A program made the position numbers and the translations under genes. This document shows positions 29,661 through 38,600 of a stretch of 64,000 nt of DNA, piece by piece. The notes under the pieces were generated by a model. It saw nothing but the letters and a program-made list of their open reading frames with translations. It ran no database searches and had not been told where the DNA came from. Numbering within the stretch: the stretch's first letter is position 1; each line of letters opens with the position of its first letter. Source of the DNA: Schizochytrium sp. CCTCC M209059 (lineage: Eukaryota > Sar > Bigyra > Thraustochytrida > Thraustochytriidae); the NCBI GenBank assembly GCA_000818945.1, contig KN805379.1, positions 62,001-126,000 of the forward strand, given 5' to 3'.

Positions 29661-30257
29661 CTCGCGCGCGTGCAAATGCAAACTTGCATGTAACTGTGCG
29701 TATGAATGGGGCCGGGGATCTTGTCTACCGCAGGGTTGTATCGTATGCACCAGAGAACGACCTTGCCGTCTTGGAGGATCCATGTCCAGGAGCCCAAGAT
29801 GACCGCGTTCAGGTCGATGTGGAGCTCGTGACACCTCACGAAGCGCTGCAAAAGGGATCGCTTGTTTCGGTGATTGGCGAGGTCAACGCCAAGGTGAGTG
29901 TGAAGCGATATCAATTGGGCACATTACAGAAGCAAACATCTGACATCTTTTGCTGTTGCATTTGCGGGTTCCGTTCGAAAGGGTTCGGGTGCTCGTGGAC
30001 ATGAGCCGCTCATCAAAGCGCGCGTGCTCGTGCCCATGGAGGGTCTCGACGTCCGTCTCTATGCGTCTGCGCTAGAAATTCGTCGCAAGTTTCTCAAGAG
30101 CCAAAACCTAGACAGCTCCTTCGTTCTCAAGCGAGAGCGCACGGAAGAAGTGGCGGGACGCGCCCGCGACAAGCGTAGGCTTACCGAGGCCACAAGCTCG
30201 CGCGCTGCCCAAGAAGACGATGTAGCGGACTCTGACGCTGTCGTCATTTTAGACTGA
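29441..30257 (+). CDS. TEN1: TEN1-like CST-complex OB-fold subunit (three exons)
   Basis: Reconstructed as exons 29441-29523, 29734-29893 and 29982-30257, giving 172 residues. Splice signals are CCG|GTACGT, CCGCAG|G, AAG|GTGAGT and GAAAG|G; the phases fit (2 then 0), and reading through either intron meets a stop. The joined protein runs VRVLGRVVSYAPENDLAVLEDP, then VDVELVTPHEALQKGSLVSVIGEV, then IKARVLVPMEGLDVRLYASALEIRRKFL. This follows human TEN1 (RTFGRLCLYD..., GSLYIVLGEL, KARVLTCVEGMNLPLLEQAI) closely in spacing. TEN1 is the small OB-fold subunit of the CTC1-STN1-TEN1 complex that binds single-stranded telomeric DNA and aids lagging-strand fill-in. The C-terminal 50 residues are a charged extension. 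TEN1 evolves fast, so the call rests on pattern rather than high identity. Confidence 0.82.
29607..29661 (+). repeat. ACG triplet repeat in TEN1 intron 1
   Basis: About eighteen perfect ACG units lie within the inferred first intron (29524-29733) of TEN1. In another frame they would encode a T run, but that frame has no other protein character. Confidence 0.85.
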
Positions 30258-30414
30258 CTCATCGACCCACAGTGAACGAATGGTGGTCGCGCAAGGCGGG
30301 GGTTCAGGAAAGCGAATAGCAAAGTCTATATCATTCCGGCTGAGACGAGCTGTAAATACTACCAACCACTGCGAGTGTGAGATTCATCCGCTTTTGTTCT
30401 TGCCAATATGCAAT

Positions 30415-30669
30415 TTACTTGTTTCGTGGCGGGGCTACCTGCAGTGATCCATCCTTGAGGTATTGATCGATCTTCATCTGGCGATACTCTTCCCATTGCT
30501 CGGTCGAGGTGTACTGCGACACGCACTCATTCATGGCCTTGTTCAGATGCCGGCACTTGAAAATCACCATGAGGTTGTGCTCCCTGGCACACTCGACAAA
30601 GGCCTCGGTCTCGTCCTTGCAGCGCTCGCGGGCCTCCTTGAGGAAAATCGTTCGCAGTCTCTGTGCCAT
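30415..30669 (-). CDS. CMC1: CMC1-like twin CX9C mitochondrial protein
   Basis: An 84-residue protein with two CX9C motifs: C-KDETEAFVE-C and C-RHLNKAMNE-C, the CHCH pattern oxidised by Mia40 in the mitochondrial intermembrane space. The segment ERC...FVEC...LMVIFKCRHLNKAMNECVSQYTS...YRQMKIDQYL aligns well with CMC1 (MVVKCRKENSALKECLTAYYND...MEYLKE in human). CMC1 stabilises the COX1 assembly intermediate of complex IV. Its 3' end faces TEN1, 157 bp away. Confidence 0.88.
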   Translation of the reverse strand: MAQRLRTIFLKEARERCKDETEAFVECAREHNLMVIFKCRHLNKAMNECVSQYTSTEQWEEYRQMKIDQYLKDGSLQVAPPRNK

Positions 30670-31662
30670 TCATCATACGGTGAACGCAAGCGAGCATTTC
30701 ATTTTCGTCATCGTCATCGGCGGTGTATTCGTCAGTCGTTCGTTCCCATCATTCGCTCGTCCACCCAGCTCTCTTTGTCCTCCCTGGCTCCCCTTGGGCG
30801 CGCCGTCACTCGCGGCGGCCGCGAGTTGCTGCAGCTGCCGCAGCAACTGCAAATCAAATCTCCGGACACGACACGCGACACAACCTCGGGCTCCGTCTCC
30901 GCCTGCCACGCTGCTATCGTTCATGATTTTGGCGATTGCGGTCCACGCACCTCGTCTGCGAACTTGGTCCAGCGCCGCTTCCCCTCGGGCGCCGGCGCAG
31001 GCGCTGCTGCTTGCTCGGGCTCCATCCTTGGCGTAGCGTGCTTTTGCGTTTTGGTTGCCAGTCTGATCAAGACAGACAGAGAGAAAGAGAGTGGTTCACA
31101 TGGTCATTGTTTTGGCCGAGGTAAAGCAAGGTCGTGCGTGGCCACGGTCATGGTAGTGGACGTCATCGACCCAAAGCTTTGGGCTCCCTTGGATCTTGGG
31201 GAGGCAACTTGAGCAAGTATTGGTTTGCGCTGATGAAGGGCGTCAACACAGGGAGTTTAGATTCACCAAGCAAATTGCTCCTTTTCTTGATGATGTGGAA
31301 AAAGCTTTCATTTCGCAAGTAAGCAAGCAAAGCTAAGCTGAAGCAAAACCAAAACCAAAACCAAAACCAAAACCAAAACCAAAACCAAAACCAAAACCAA
31401 AACCAAAACCAAAACCAAAACCAAAACCAAAACCAAAACCAAAAACCGCAAAGCTAAGCTGAAGCAAAACCAAAACCAAAACCAAAACCAAAACCATAAC
31501 CATAACCAAAACCAAGCAACGAACAAGAAGACTTGGTAGACTTACAAGCTGCATTTGCTTTCGTTTTGGCGTCCCGACGATCGAACACGTGCAAGGAAAA
31601 AAGAAACAAAAAAGCATGTGATCACGCAAAGTAAGTTAAGGTAAAGGTAAAGGTAAGATACA
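30670..31662. other. Intergenic region between CMC1 and the Mg2+ channel gene
   Basis: A 1-kb region upstream of CMC1. It contains the AAAACC array described separately and a small AAGGTAAAGGTAAAGGTAA repeat near 31,638-31,658. No gene was recognised. Confidence 0.55.
31345..31516 (-). repeat. GGTTTT/AAAACC hexanucleotide array in two blocks
   Basis: On the plus strand AAAACC repeats about seventeen times (31,345-31,447), is interrupted, then repeats again about eight times with ACCATA variants (31,466-31,516). The same 18-bp flank (GCAAAGCTAAGCTGAAGC) precedes both blocks, at 31,327 and 31,448, so the pair arose by a local duplication of about 121 bp. The minus strand is a GGTTTT ladder. 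Confidence 0.9.
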
Positions 31663-33198
31663 TCAGCTAATGAGAAGGCCCTGGTTGCGAATTTTGAGGA
31701 GGACAAAGATCATGCCAAAAGGAAGACAGACCATGGTCGCGCCAAAAACGCCCCAGAACCAATGTGGGTCTTCAGTGACGCCACTAGCCAAGTTCATACC
31801 GAAAAGACCGGCAATCAAAGCGCCAATCGTCGAAGCGGCCGTGATGCCGCTCACGAGGAGGTCGACGCCCAAAAGACGGTTCTGCGCGGTTGAAAGCCGT
31901 AGCGAAGTCGTGGACCGCGCAGACTCGAGATCCTCGTCGAGATCGCGAATGCCAATCTGTACTCCATCAATAATCTGGAGGTAATTTTCCAGCATGAGCT
32001 CGACCTCATCATGATCAAATGCCCAGTCATCCTCATTGCCCGTCAGATAGCGCTCGGGATGCTTATGATTCTTGGTAAGTTGCATAAGTGCCATATCAGA
32101 GTCGGAGCGAAGAAGTTCTGAGAGCGCTTTGTGCAGTGCTGCGACGCGGGCATCGAGCACGTCGAGCCGCGACTTTACCTGACGAAGTTTCTCCAGAATT
32201 GGGCCTCGCGTCGACTGCAAAATCTCCTTGATACTGCTACGAATGGCAGGACGCAGACTGTTGTACGCCTCTTCGAGCTTGTTACACACCGTGACGAGGA
32301 CGGCCTCGTATGCCCGCATCTCAAAATTTGCATCGGGCATCTCCTCTGTGAAGTCGCGAATCCGCATGAGAACGCTGCCCATGAGCGCGTCCGCGCCGTC
32401 CGGCACGAAAATGAAGCACTTATCGTACAACACAAGTGCCTTGAGCGGGTCAAGGTTCATGAGAATGGCATGCCGGCGCACGAGAATCTCCGGGTCGTGC
32501 GTGTTGGAAAAGGCGGGATCAAAAAGTCGGATGTCGCGCGGCTGCAAAGTACCTCGGAACGTCAGCTTTTGCGTTTCCCTCTTGTCGATCCTCATGAACT
32601 GAGGCAGGGACTCGATGGCCACCGTCGATCCACTCGTGGACGAGGTCTGTTTGTCCATCATGTCGCTACTGTCAGCGCGGGCGGTGGAGGACCTCGCGTC
32701 GTGGCCTCCCGCGAGGCGCAGACGGCTCTCTGCGTCATTTGCGCTCGCTGTGGCCCCGATGCGAGCGCGAAGGCCGCTTCCCACGTCCTCGCCGTCGCCG
32801 TATCCATCTTCGTCGTCCTCCTCCTCCTCATCGTCGTCGTCGTCATCGCCCAGGTCGGTGGCGACGTCATCGGCCTCGTGCCCGTGGCCGTGTGGTGCGC
32901 TGCGGTACGAGTTTTGCGTCGCGGCCATGAGCCCCTCGTTCGACCTCGAGTCCAGTGAGGCGAGCAGGTCCTCCTTGGTCTTGACCGGGACCGGGTCCAC
33001 GCGCGGGCGCAGCTTGGGCACGACGTCTCGCGCCTCGCTGAGCAGCTCCTCGCGCTCCATCTCCGTGACCGCATGGTGTCCGTTCGTCTCGATCCTCAGC
33101 ACCAGCAGCGGCGGCGCCTTGAACACGAACCCGGGCACCTTCCCGCCGCCGCCGCCGTCCTGCGTCGCGTGCACGGCCTCCAGCGCGCGCGTCGCCAT
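31663..33198 (-). CDS. MRS2: MRS2/CorA-type magnesium channel
   Basis: A 511-residue protein starting at 33198 (context GTCGCCATGG reversed). The N-terminal 200 residues are low complexity with an acidic run. From about residue 205 the MRS2 cytosolic/matrix domain follows (RDIRLFDPAF, ILVRRHAILMNLDPLKALVLYD), then long helices. Two transmembrane helices lie at the C-terminus: about 448-469, ending in the family-defining GMN motif (467-469), and about 482-503. The GMN loop reads GMNLASGVTEDPHWF. The family forms pentameric Mg2+ channels in the inner mitochondrial membrane or other membranes. No clear mitochondrial presequence is visible, so a plasma-membrane or vacuolar location is also possible. 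Confidence 0.9.
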   Translation of the reverse strand: MATRALEAVHATQDGGGGGKVPGFVFKAPPLLVLRIETNGHHAVTEMEREELLSEARDVVPKLRPRVDPVPVKTKEDLLASLDSRSNEGLMAATQNSYRSAPHGHGHEADDVATDLGDDDDDDEEEEDDEDGYGDGEDVGSGLRARIGATASANDAESRLRLAGGHDARSSTARADSSDMMDKQTSSTSGSTVAIESLPQFMRIDKRETQKLTFRGTLQPRDIRLFDPAFSNTHDPEILVRRHAILMNLDPLKALVLYDKCFIFVPDGADALMGSVLMRIRDFTEEMPDANFEMRAYEAVLVTVCNKLEEAYNSLRPAIRSSIKEILQSTRGPILEKLRQVKSRLDVLDARVAALHKALSELLRSDSDMALMQLTKNHKHPERYLTGNEDDWAFDHDEVELMLENYLQIIDGVQIGIRDLDEDLESARSTTSLRLSTAQNRLLGVDLLVSGITAASTIGALIAGLFGMNLASGVTEDPHWFWGVFGATMVCLPFGMIFVLLKIRNQGLLIS

Positions 33199-33853
33199 GG
33201 CCCTGCGTTTCCGCAGCGCCTCGGCCTCGAAGCCGCCCGCGGCGCCCGCCTCCGCCGCGCCCTGCGGCTCCGGTCGACGATGATCATCGCGATGATCATC
33301 ATCGCGATGATGATCATCACGATGATGATGATGATGATGATGAAAGCGGCGGAGAGAGTGCTCGTGATGATGATTATGAGGGTGATTGTGACGGTGATGA
33401 CGGCGCTCGTGAGGAGGAGGAAGGCAGGGATCATGACACGATGCACGGAGAAGGCCGACGACCAGCAGAAGGAGGACGGCCAGCGCCCGGACCAGGCCTA
33501 GGTCTCATTGGAGAAGAACAACGAGAAGGACCAGGCCGGCCGAGGACCAGCAGAAGGACGAGACGACCCATAGCCTCGGAGCGACCTCGGGCAGGAAGAA
33601 GAGACGAGACGAGGAGACGAGAGGGAGGGAGGGCGTCGATCGATCCCAAGCCCTTGGCACGCCGCGGCGTCCTGGCACACAAAAAGACCAAGCAGACCAG
33701 ACCCCGTTTCCGCCCCCGAAGACACGAGCGGCGAGCCAAAGCGGCTGCGGACCAGCGCGCCAGCGCGCTAGCGAGCGAGCGAGCGGCAGGCAGGCAGGCA
33801 GGCAGCACGCGAGACCGCCGGCAGCCGCGAGATCGGGCGTGCTAAGCGCCGTC
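33199..33853. promoter_or_regulatory. Shared upstream region of Mg2+ channel and amino acid permease genes
   Basis: A 655-bp region between divergent genes. An ATGATGATC/GATCATCGCG repeat occupies about 33,280-33,345, followed by purine-rich sequence (AGGACCAG and GGAGACGAG repeats) and a GGCAGGCAGGCAGGCAG run near 33,785. No specific element was recognised. Confidence 0.5.
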
Positions 33854-35299
33854 ATGCTGGAGCAGGGGCTGCTCGAGGGCGCCGTCCACGACCAGACGGC
33901 GCAGACGCAGCAAACGCAGCAGACGCAGGATGAATCGCGCGACGCGAGGAGACATGGGTACGTGCCGCCCCCGCGCAGGCAGGAATGGTACCATGCGGCG
34001 GCGATTCTCGTGGCAGAGCTTGTAGGCACAGGCGTGCTCGCCCTCCCGCATACCTTTGCGGTCATTGGCGCGGCGGCCGGCGTTGCCGTACTCCTCGTAT
34101 TCGCGTTGCTTAGCTTGTACTCGGGCATTCTCCTGCACAGGCTGCAGTCGTGGTACCCACAGGGAATTACCTACGGAGACATGGCCCATCAAGTCATTGG
34201 CGCCCGCGGACGCCAACTCGTTTTTGGCTTCATCTACGTCGCCTTCTTCGGGAACCTAGCCATTTATGTACTCACCTGCGCAGAAGCCTTACAGAGTGCA
34301 TTTTACGGGCTGCGCTGGTGCAAATGGTGGTACACCGTCGTCACCATCATCTTCTTGCTTCCCTTTTGCCAGCTCCGGACGCTTCACAATGTATCGTACG
34401 CCGCCGCAGCCTCCGCGGTGGCCATTTTTGTTGCGCTTGCCATCATCCTCATCGTTACTTTTGCGGACCACTCCTCGCAAGACCAATTTAGTTCAAGTCT
34501 CGATTTGGTCGATTTCCCTGAACTACCTATCGATGGGCTCGATGCCAGTACTGCTACAGAGGACTTCAGCACCAGTCCCAGCAAGCCTACCTTTTTCCGC
34601 TTCATGTCAGCCATGACGACCGCGATCTTTGCCTTTGGAGGCCAAGGATTGTACTTTGAGACCATGGCTGAGATGCGCCAGCCTTCCGACTTTCCTCGCG
34701 CCGTCACGCTCACCACCGTCGGCATCCTCGTTGTCTATTTGCTGGTAGCTCTCTCGTGTGTCTCTGTGTATGGAGACAAAATTGATGGCAGCGTTTTGTA
34801 CGCGCTGCCGGACGGCCCCGCAAAGTCTGTTGCTGCGCTCTTGCTCTTTTTCCACGTCAGCATCTCCTACGTCCTTGCGCAGCAAGTCATCGGTAGAGCC
34901 ATTCACGTACGGTGGAAGCCTCACCACGTGGACCGTGCTTCTACGTCCGAGCGTGGCCAGTGGTTTTGCATCAGCGTTAGCTTGCTACTCATGTCCTTTC
35001 TCATCGCCAATGGCATTCCCTTCTTTTCACATCTCATGGGCGTTGTCGCCGCGGTTTCCACGGCGCCACTTACTTTCGGCATTCCCGCCATCATGGTCTA
35101 CGTGGCGTCCCGCACCATGCCCAAACCTGCAAATGGCGAGGCACCATACATTCGCCGCTGGGAGTATCCCGTGCTGATTTTTCTTGTCCTTCTCACCGTC
35201 TACCTTGTCAGCGCTGGTCTTGCCAGCAACATACACGAGCTCGTGGAAAAGTGGTCTACCGTCGGCAAGCCATTCGACTGTCACTTGCCTAAAAGGTGA
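33854..35299 (+). CDS. Amino acid permease (AAAP/SLC36-38 type)
   Basis: A 481-residue membrane protein starting at the first ATG (33854). After a 40-residue Q/T-rich cytosolic tail it has about eleven hydrophobic segments. The first contains AAAILVAELVGTGVLALPHTFAVIGAAAG, the typical AAAP opening with an unwound G-T-G-V-L-A-L-P motif. Later segments include FRFMSAMTTAIFAFGGQGLYFETMAEM, which matches the family's central helix (G-x-G...E-M). These carriers move neutral amino acids with H+ or Na+ across the plasma or vacuolar membrane; the substrate cannot be told from sequence. Plant-like lysine/histidine or auxin permeases are in the same family. Confidence 0.88.
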   Translation: MLEQGLLEGAVHDQTAQTQQTQQTQDESRDARRHGYVPPPRRQEWYHAAAILVAELVGTGVLALPHTFAVIGAAAGVAVLLVFALLSLYSGILLHRLQSWYPQGITYGDMAHQVIGARGRQLVFGFIYVAFFGNLAIYVLTCAEALQSAFYGLRWCKWWYTVVTIIFLLPFCQLRTLHNVSYAAAASAVAIFVALAIILIVTFADHSSQDQFSSSLDLVDFPELPIDGLDASTATEDFSTSPSKPTFFRFMSAMTTAIFAFGGQGLYFETMAEMRQPSDFPRAVTLTTVGILVVYLLVALSCVSVYGDKIDGSVLYALPDGPAKSVAALLLFFHVSISYVLAQQVIGRAIHVRWKPHHVDRASTSERGQWFCISVSLLLMSFLIANGIPFFSHLMGVVAAVSTAPLTFGIPAIMVYVASRTMPKPANGEAPYIRRWEYPVLIFLVLLTVYLVSAGLASNIHELVEKWSTVGKPFDCHLPKR

Positions 35300-35679
35300 A
35301 CGAACAGCAGCAGCATCCACAACGCGGGGCTGCTGCATATGGTATTATAATATCATCCGTTTTATTTTATAAAAAGTAATGCGTGAGAGCGCTCGATTTT
35401 CATCACGTTTCATTCTCCAAACAAAAAAAGCTCGGGCTCGCCACAAACTCACCATGAACCTTCTATATCTTCGTTTGCGCGCGAATGCGCACCTCACTCC
35501 GTTTATCGCTCTCTCGACGGGTCGTGAAAGAGGTTGACACTAGGCTTGCTCTTCTTCTCCCTTTTTTCGTTTATCTTCTTGCAAGCCAAGCAGAAACCAT
35601 GATGCATGCTCTCGATGCGTTTTTATGAAGAAAAAGTAAACCTCGTTACGCTCCTTCGTCCTCAAATTTGAAAACCTTG
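35300..35679. other. Convergent 3' intergenic region
   Basis: Lies between the permease stop and the stop of the giant EF-hand/VWA gene; AT-rich in its first part (TTATAATATCATCCG, TTTTATTTTATAAAAAG), consistent with 3' UTR and polyadenylation signals. No gene. Confidence 0.5.
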
Positions 35680-38600
35680 TTACGCTTCTTCGTCCTCAAA
35701 TTCTGCCTCGCTATATTCCTCATCCTCGTAGTCGTCCTCGCTGGAATTACCCTCTGCTTGATCGTCCACGTTTTTGTTCGATGCCTCGGTGGCGGTGGTG
35801 GGCTTGTATGCTGGCGGCGGGCCAGTAATCTCCGTTGCCTGCTTCACAAGGTCATCATCACCGCCGCCGCCGTTTCCACCGCTACTGTTCAACGTCCACG
35901 TGCTCTCTGCCCCGAGGTGAGAGCTGCCAGTCTTGCTGTTGTCAGTCGTCGCGTCGTGGAACTTGGTCTTGCGTGAGGGGTTCATGCCAGACTCGGATTC
36001 GGGATCCGACTCCGAGTCCATCATGAGATCCCGCACACTTGCAAAAGAGATCTGGCGTGCGTCGACGGTAATATGCTTTGGCGTTCGGTGCACCTTGGTC
36101 TGAGGCTGCTGCATCGAATCCGTGAGCTGGCGCATCCCATCTTTCAACGTCGGTTCGGCAAGCAAACTCCGTGCTGGAGATGCCTTGGCCGAGAGCGGCC
36201 GCGTCGGTCCGTGAGGCTGCCACTGGATGCGAACCAATCTTGCCGTGTTGCGATCGGCAAAGTTGAGAGAGCTCGTCGCGTTCGATGCCTCGGCGCGTCG
36301 CTGTGCCGCGTCCTCGCGCGCAAGACGAACCTCCGTTTTGGCGACCATGGAACGTAATCTCTGCAAGCGAAAATCGCGGTCCTCCTCGTGAGATCCACGA
36401 TCTGTCGATACTGCGATACCAGCCCGTCGCAAGAGTGTTGCGAAAGGGCCGTGTGCAGCGTTCTCAATAGCCCTTCCATTGCGAAAGGCAACGTGGAGCC
36501 ATGGAGAAACAAGGTCGTTCCTGGCAATGCAGGCAGCCTCTTCAGAAACTTGAGGTGCTCGATTTACCTTGGCCTCGAAATCCGAAAGTGCACGCTCCGC
36601 AGTTTGCTCAGCACGACGCGCTTCGTCCTGAAGAGCTTGCAGCGTGTCGATCGTGACGGCATTTCCTGCGAAAACCTGCTTTGCATGGCCGCTTCTCACG
36701 AGATCACTTTCGTGTGCATACTTGGCACACAACCCCATAAGTCGCTTGCAAAGGCGGTCTGCATTTCCGATAGCCTCCAACACATGCACCGGGATGCTAT
36801 GCTTGAACATGCGGGCTTCGTGCAGGGAAGTCTCTTGATGCCGAAGCATGCGCTCGATGCGTGCCACGTGGTAGTCGATGGCGCGTGTGCGCATCGTCCC
36901 TGAGCGCGCGGCGCGAAGGGCCTGCAGATCGCGCAATCTCTCCATGTATACGGCAGACAACATGTTCCCAAAGTCGAGCCAGGAGTCCAATTTGCGCACG
37001 AAACCCGTGTCTACGGCGCTCAAGAGCTTGTACAAGTCTTGCTTACTCAACTGGGTGTCTAGATTTGACAGGTACCGAACAAACTCGGCTGCAGATGCAC
37101 CATTGGGGAAAAGTGTGGCTGGGCTGTGGCCCTGTCCCTCGAGTGCGTCAACGAGGCCGCCCAAGGTCTCACGGAGCCATTGGCGATCGCTTCGGGTCAC
37201 GGCCTGAAGGCTCGCGAGGGACTCAAGCGCCTCGGGCTCCGCCTTGGTGACCGACACATCTCCTGTCGCCGCTGCGTCTCCGTCCAGAACGCTGTCGGTG
37301 ATGCGCATGATGCGACGCGTGAAAGCCTTGACAAAACGGTCCTTGGATACCTCTGTGGACCCGGCACCCAAAAGCAAAAAGACTGCGTCGAACTGAGACC
37401 AGTTCATCTTGATCCCCAAAGTTCGACGCAAGCCTGTTGTGAGTGCTTTACGGTTGAGCGCTTTGGGGGCACCGTTCCTGCCATCCGGAGCTCCCGTTGA
37501 GCAGACATCGGCGAGAGCATCGAAAAACTGTCCGAGCGAAGTCGCTGTGTGCGTTGCCTGAATCGTTTCGGCAATTGTCTGTGCAATAATAATCATGCAT
37601 TCTTCGGTCGTAGCCCCATCAGGAATTCGATATAATGTCGGGCCCGGGCCACCGTGAGTACGCTTCAAACCCGTCATGTTCGGGCTTCCTGGGTCGGGAA
37701 GATCTTTCGTTGGCGAGCGCAGCTTATTGTGGTGTGACCGCAGTCTCAGACTTGTGCGCACAGAAAGTCTAGGACCTTGGGCATCATTGCCCTTGCCAAG
37801 ATTTGCTGGGCCCGACTTGGCCAAAGCCCAGCCATCTTGCCCTGCAATGAATGCACTCAAAAGCTCCTGGCCATTCGTCATGAAACATAAGAGCGGCTTG
37901 GAAAACACGAAGCGGTCATCTGCGAGCATCATTTCTGAAGTCTCGCGCTCCTGCTCCAGCGGATCGAGCGCCTGAATCGGGACCGCGTCTGGATCCTGAT
38001 CGGAGCCATCTTGCGAGGGCTTTGCGAGGGCGCAAGCGATACCGCAGCACGAAGACAGCTCGCAGCCAGCGACGTCGAGCGTGAATGAGGTGCTCTGTCG
38101 GGTTCCCGGCAGACCGTCTACGGGAACAAAACCAGAGTGAACATCGAGCTGGGGGAGTGTGAGCTCCACGCGGCCTGAGGCTGTTCGATGCGCGCCTTGC
38201 TGGCGACAAGCGTTCCACAAAACGCGACAGATCGCAAGAAGCTCACTCGAACGAAGCCAGCTTGGCGGAACTTCCGTGACCCAGAGCGATTGAAGACTGT
38301 CTGGGCCTCGAATTCGCGCAATAATAGAGCCCATGCTCATGATTTTGTTCGCTGCGGAGTTCCGCGACGTGGCCAAAGATCGGTCGAGCTTGTAGAGCGT
38401 GAGAAGATCCGCGCTCGGTCCAACACGTCCAGCGCGAATGCAAAGGCCTCGGAATCTCTTTACGGGAAGGTTGCGAATTGCCTCGCTTGCAAGATCGACC
38501 TCTCGACGGTCGCCTTCCGGACCAACGTCAACGACTCCGCTCGCAAGATCGAGTTCGTGGGTAAAAGGGACAAAGGCTGGGAGTTCAAGGGTCACAGCCG

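Noticed and set aside
31345..31516. The GGTTTT array as a true telomere remnant
   Set aside because: No chromosome-end features flank it and the unit does not match a telomere repeat I know in this group; treated as an interstitial satellite.
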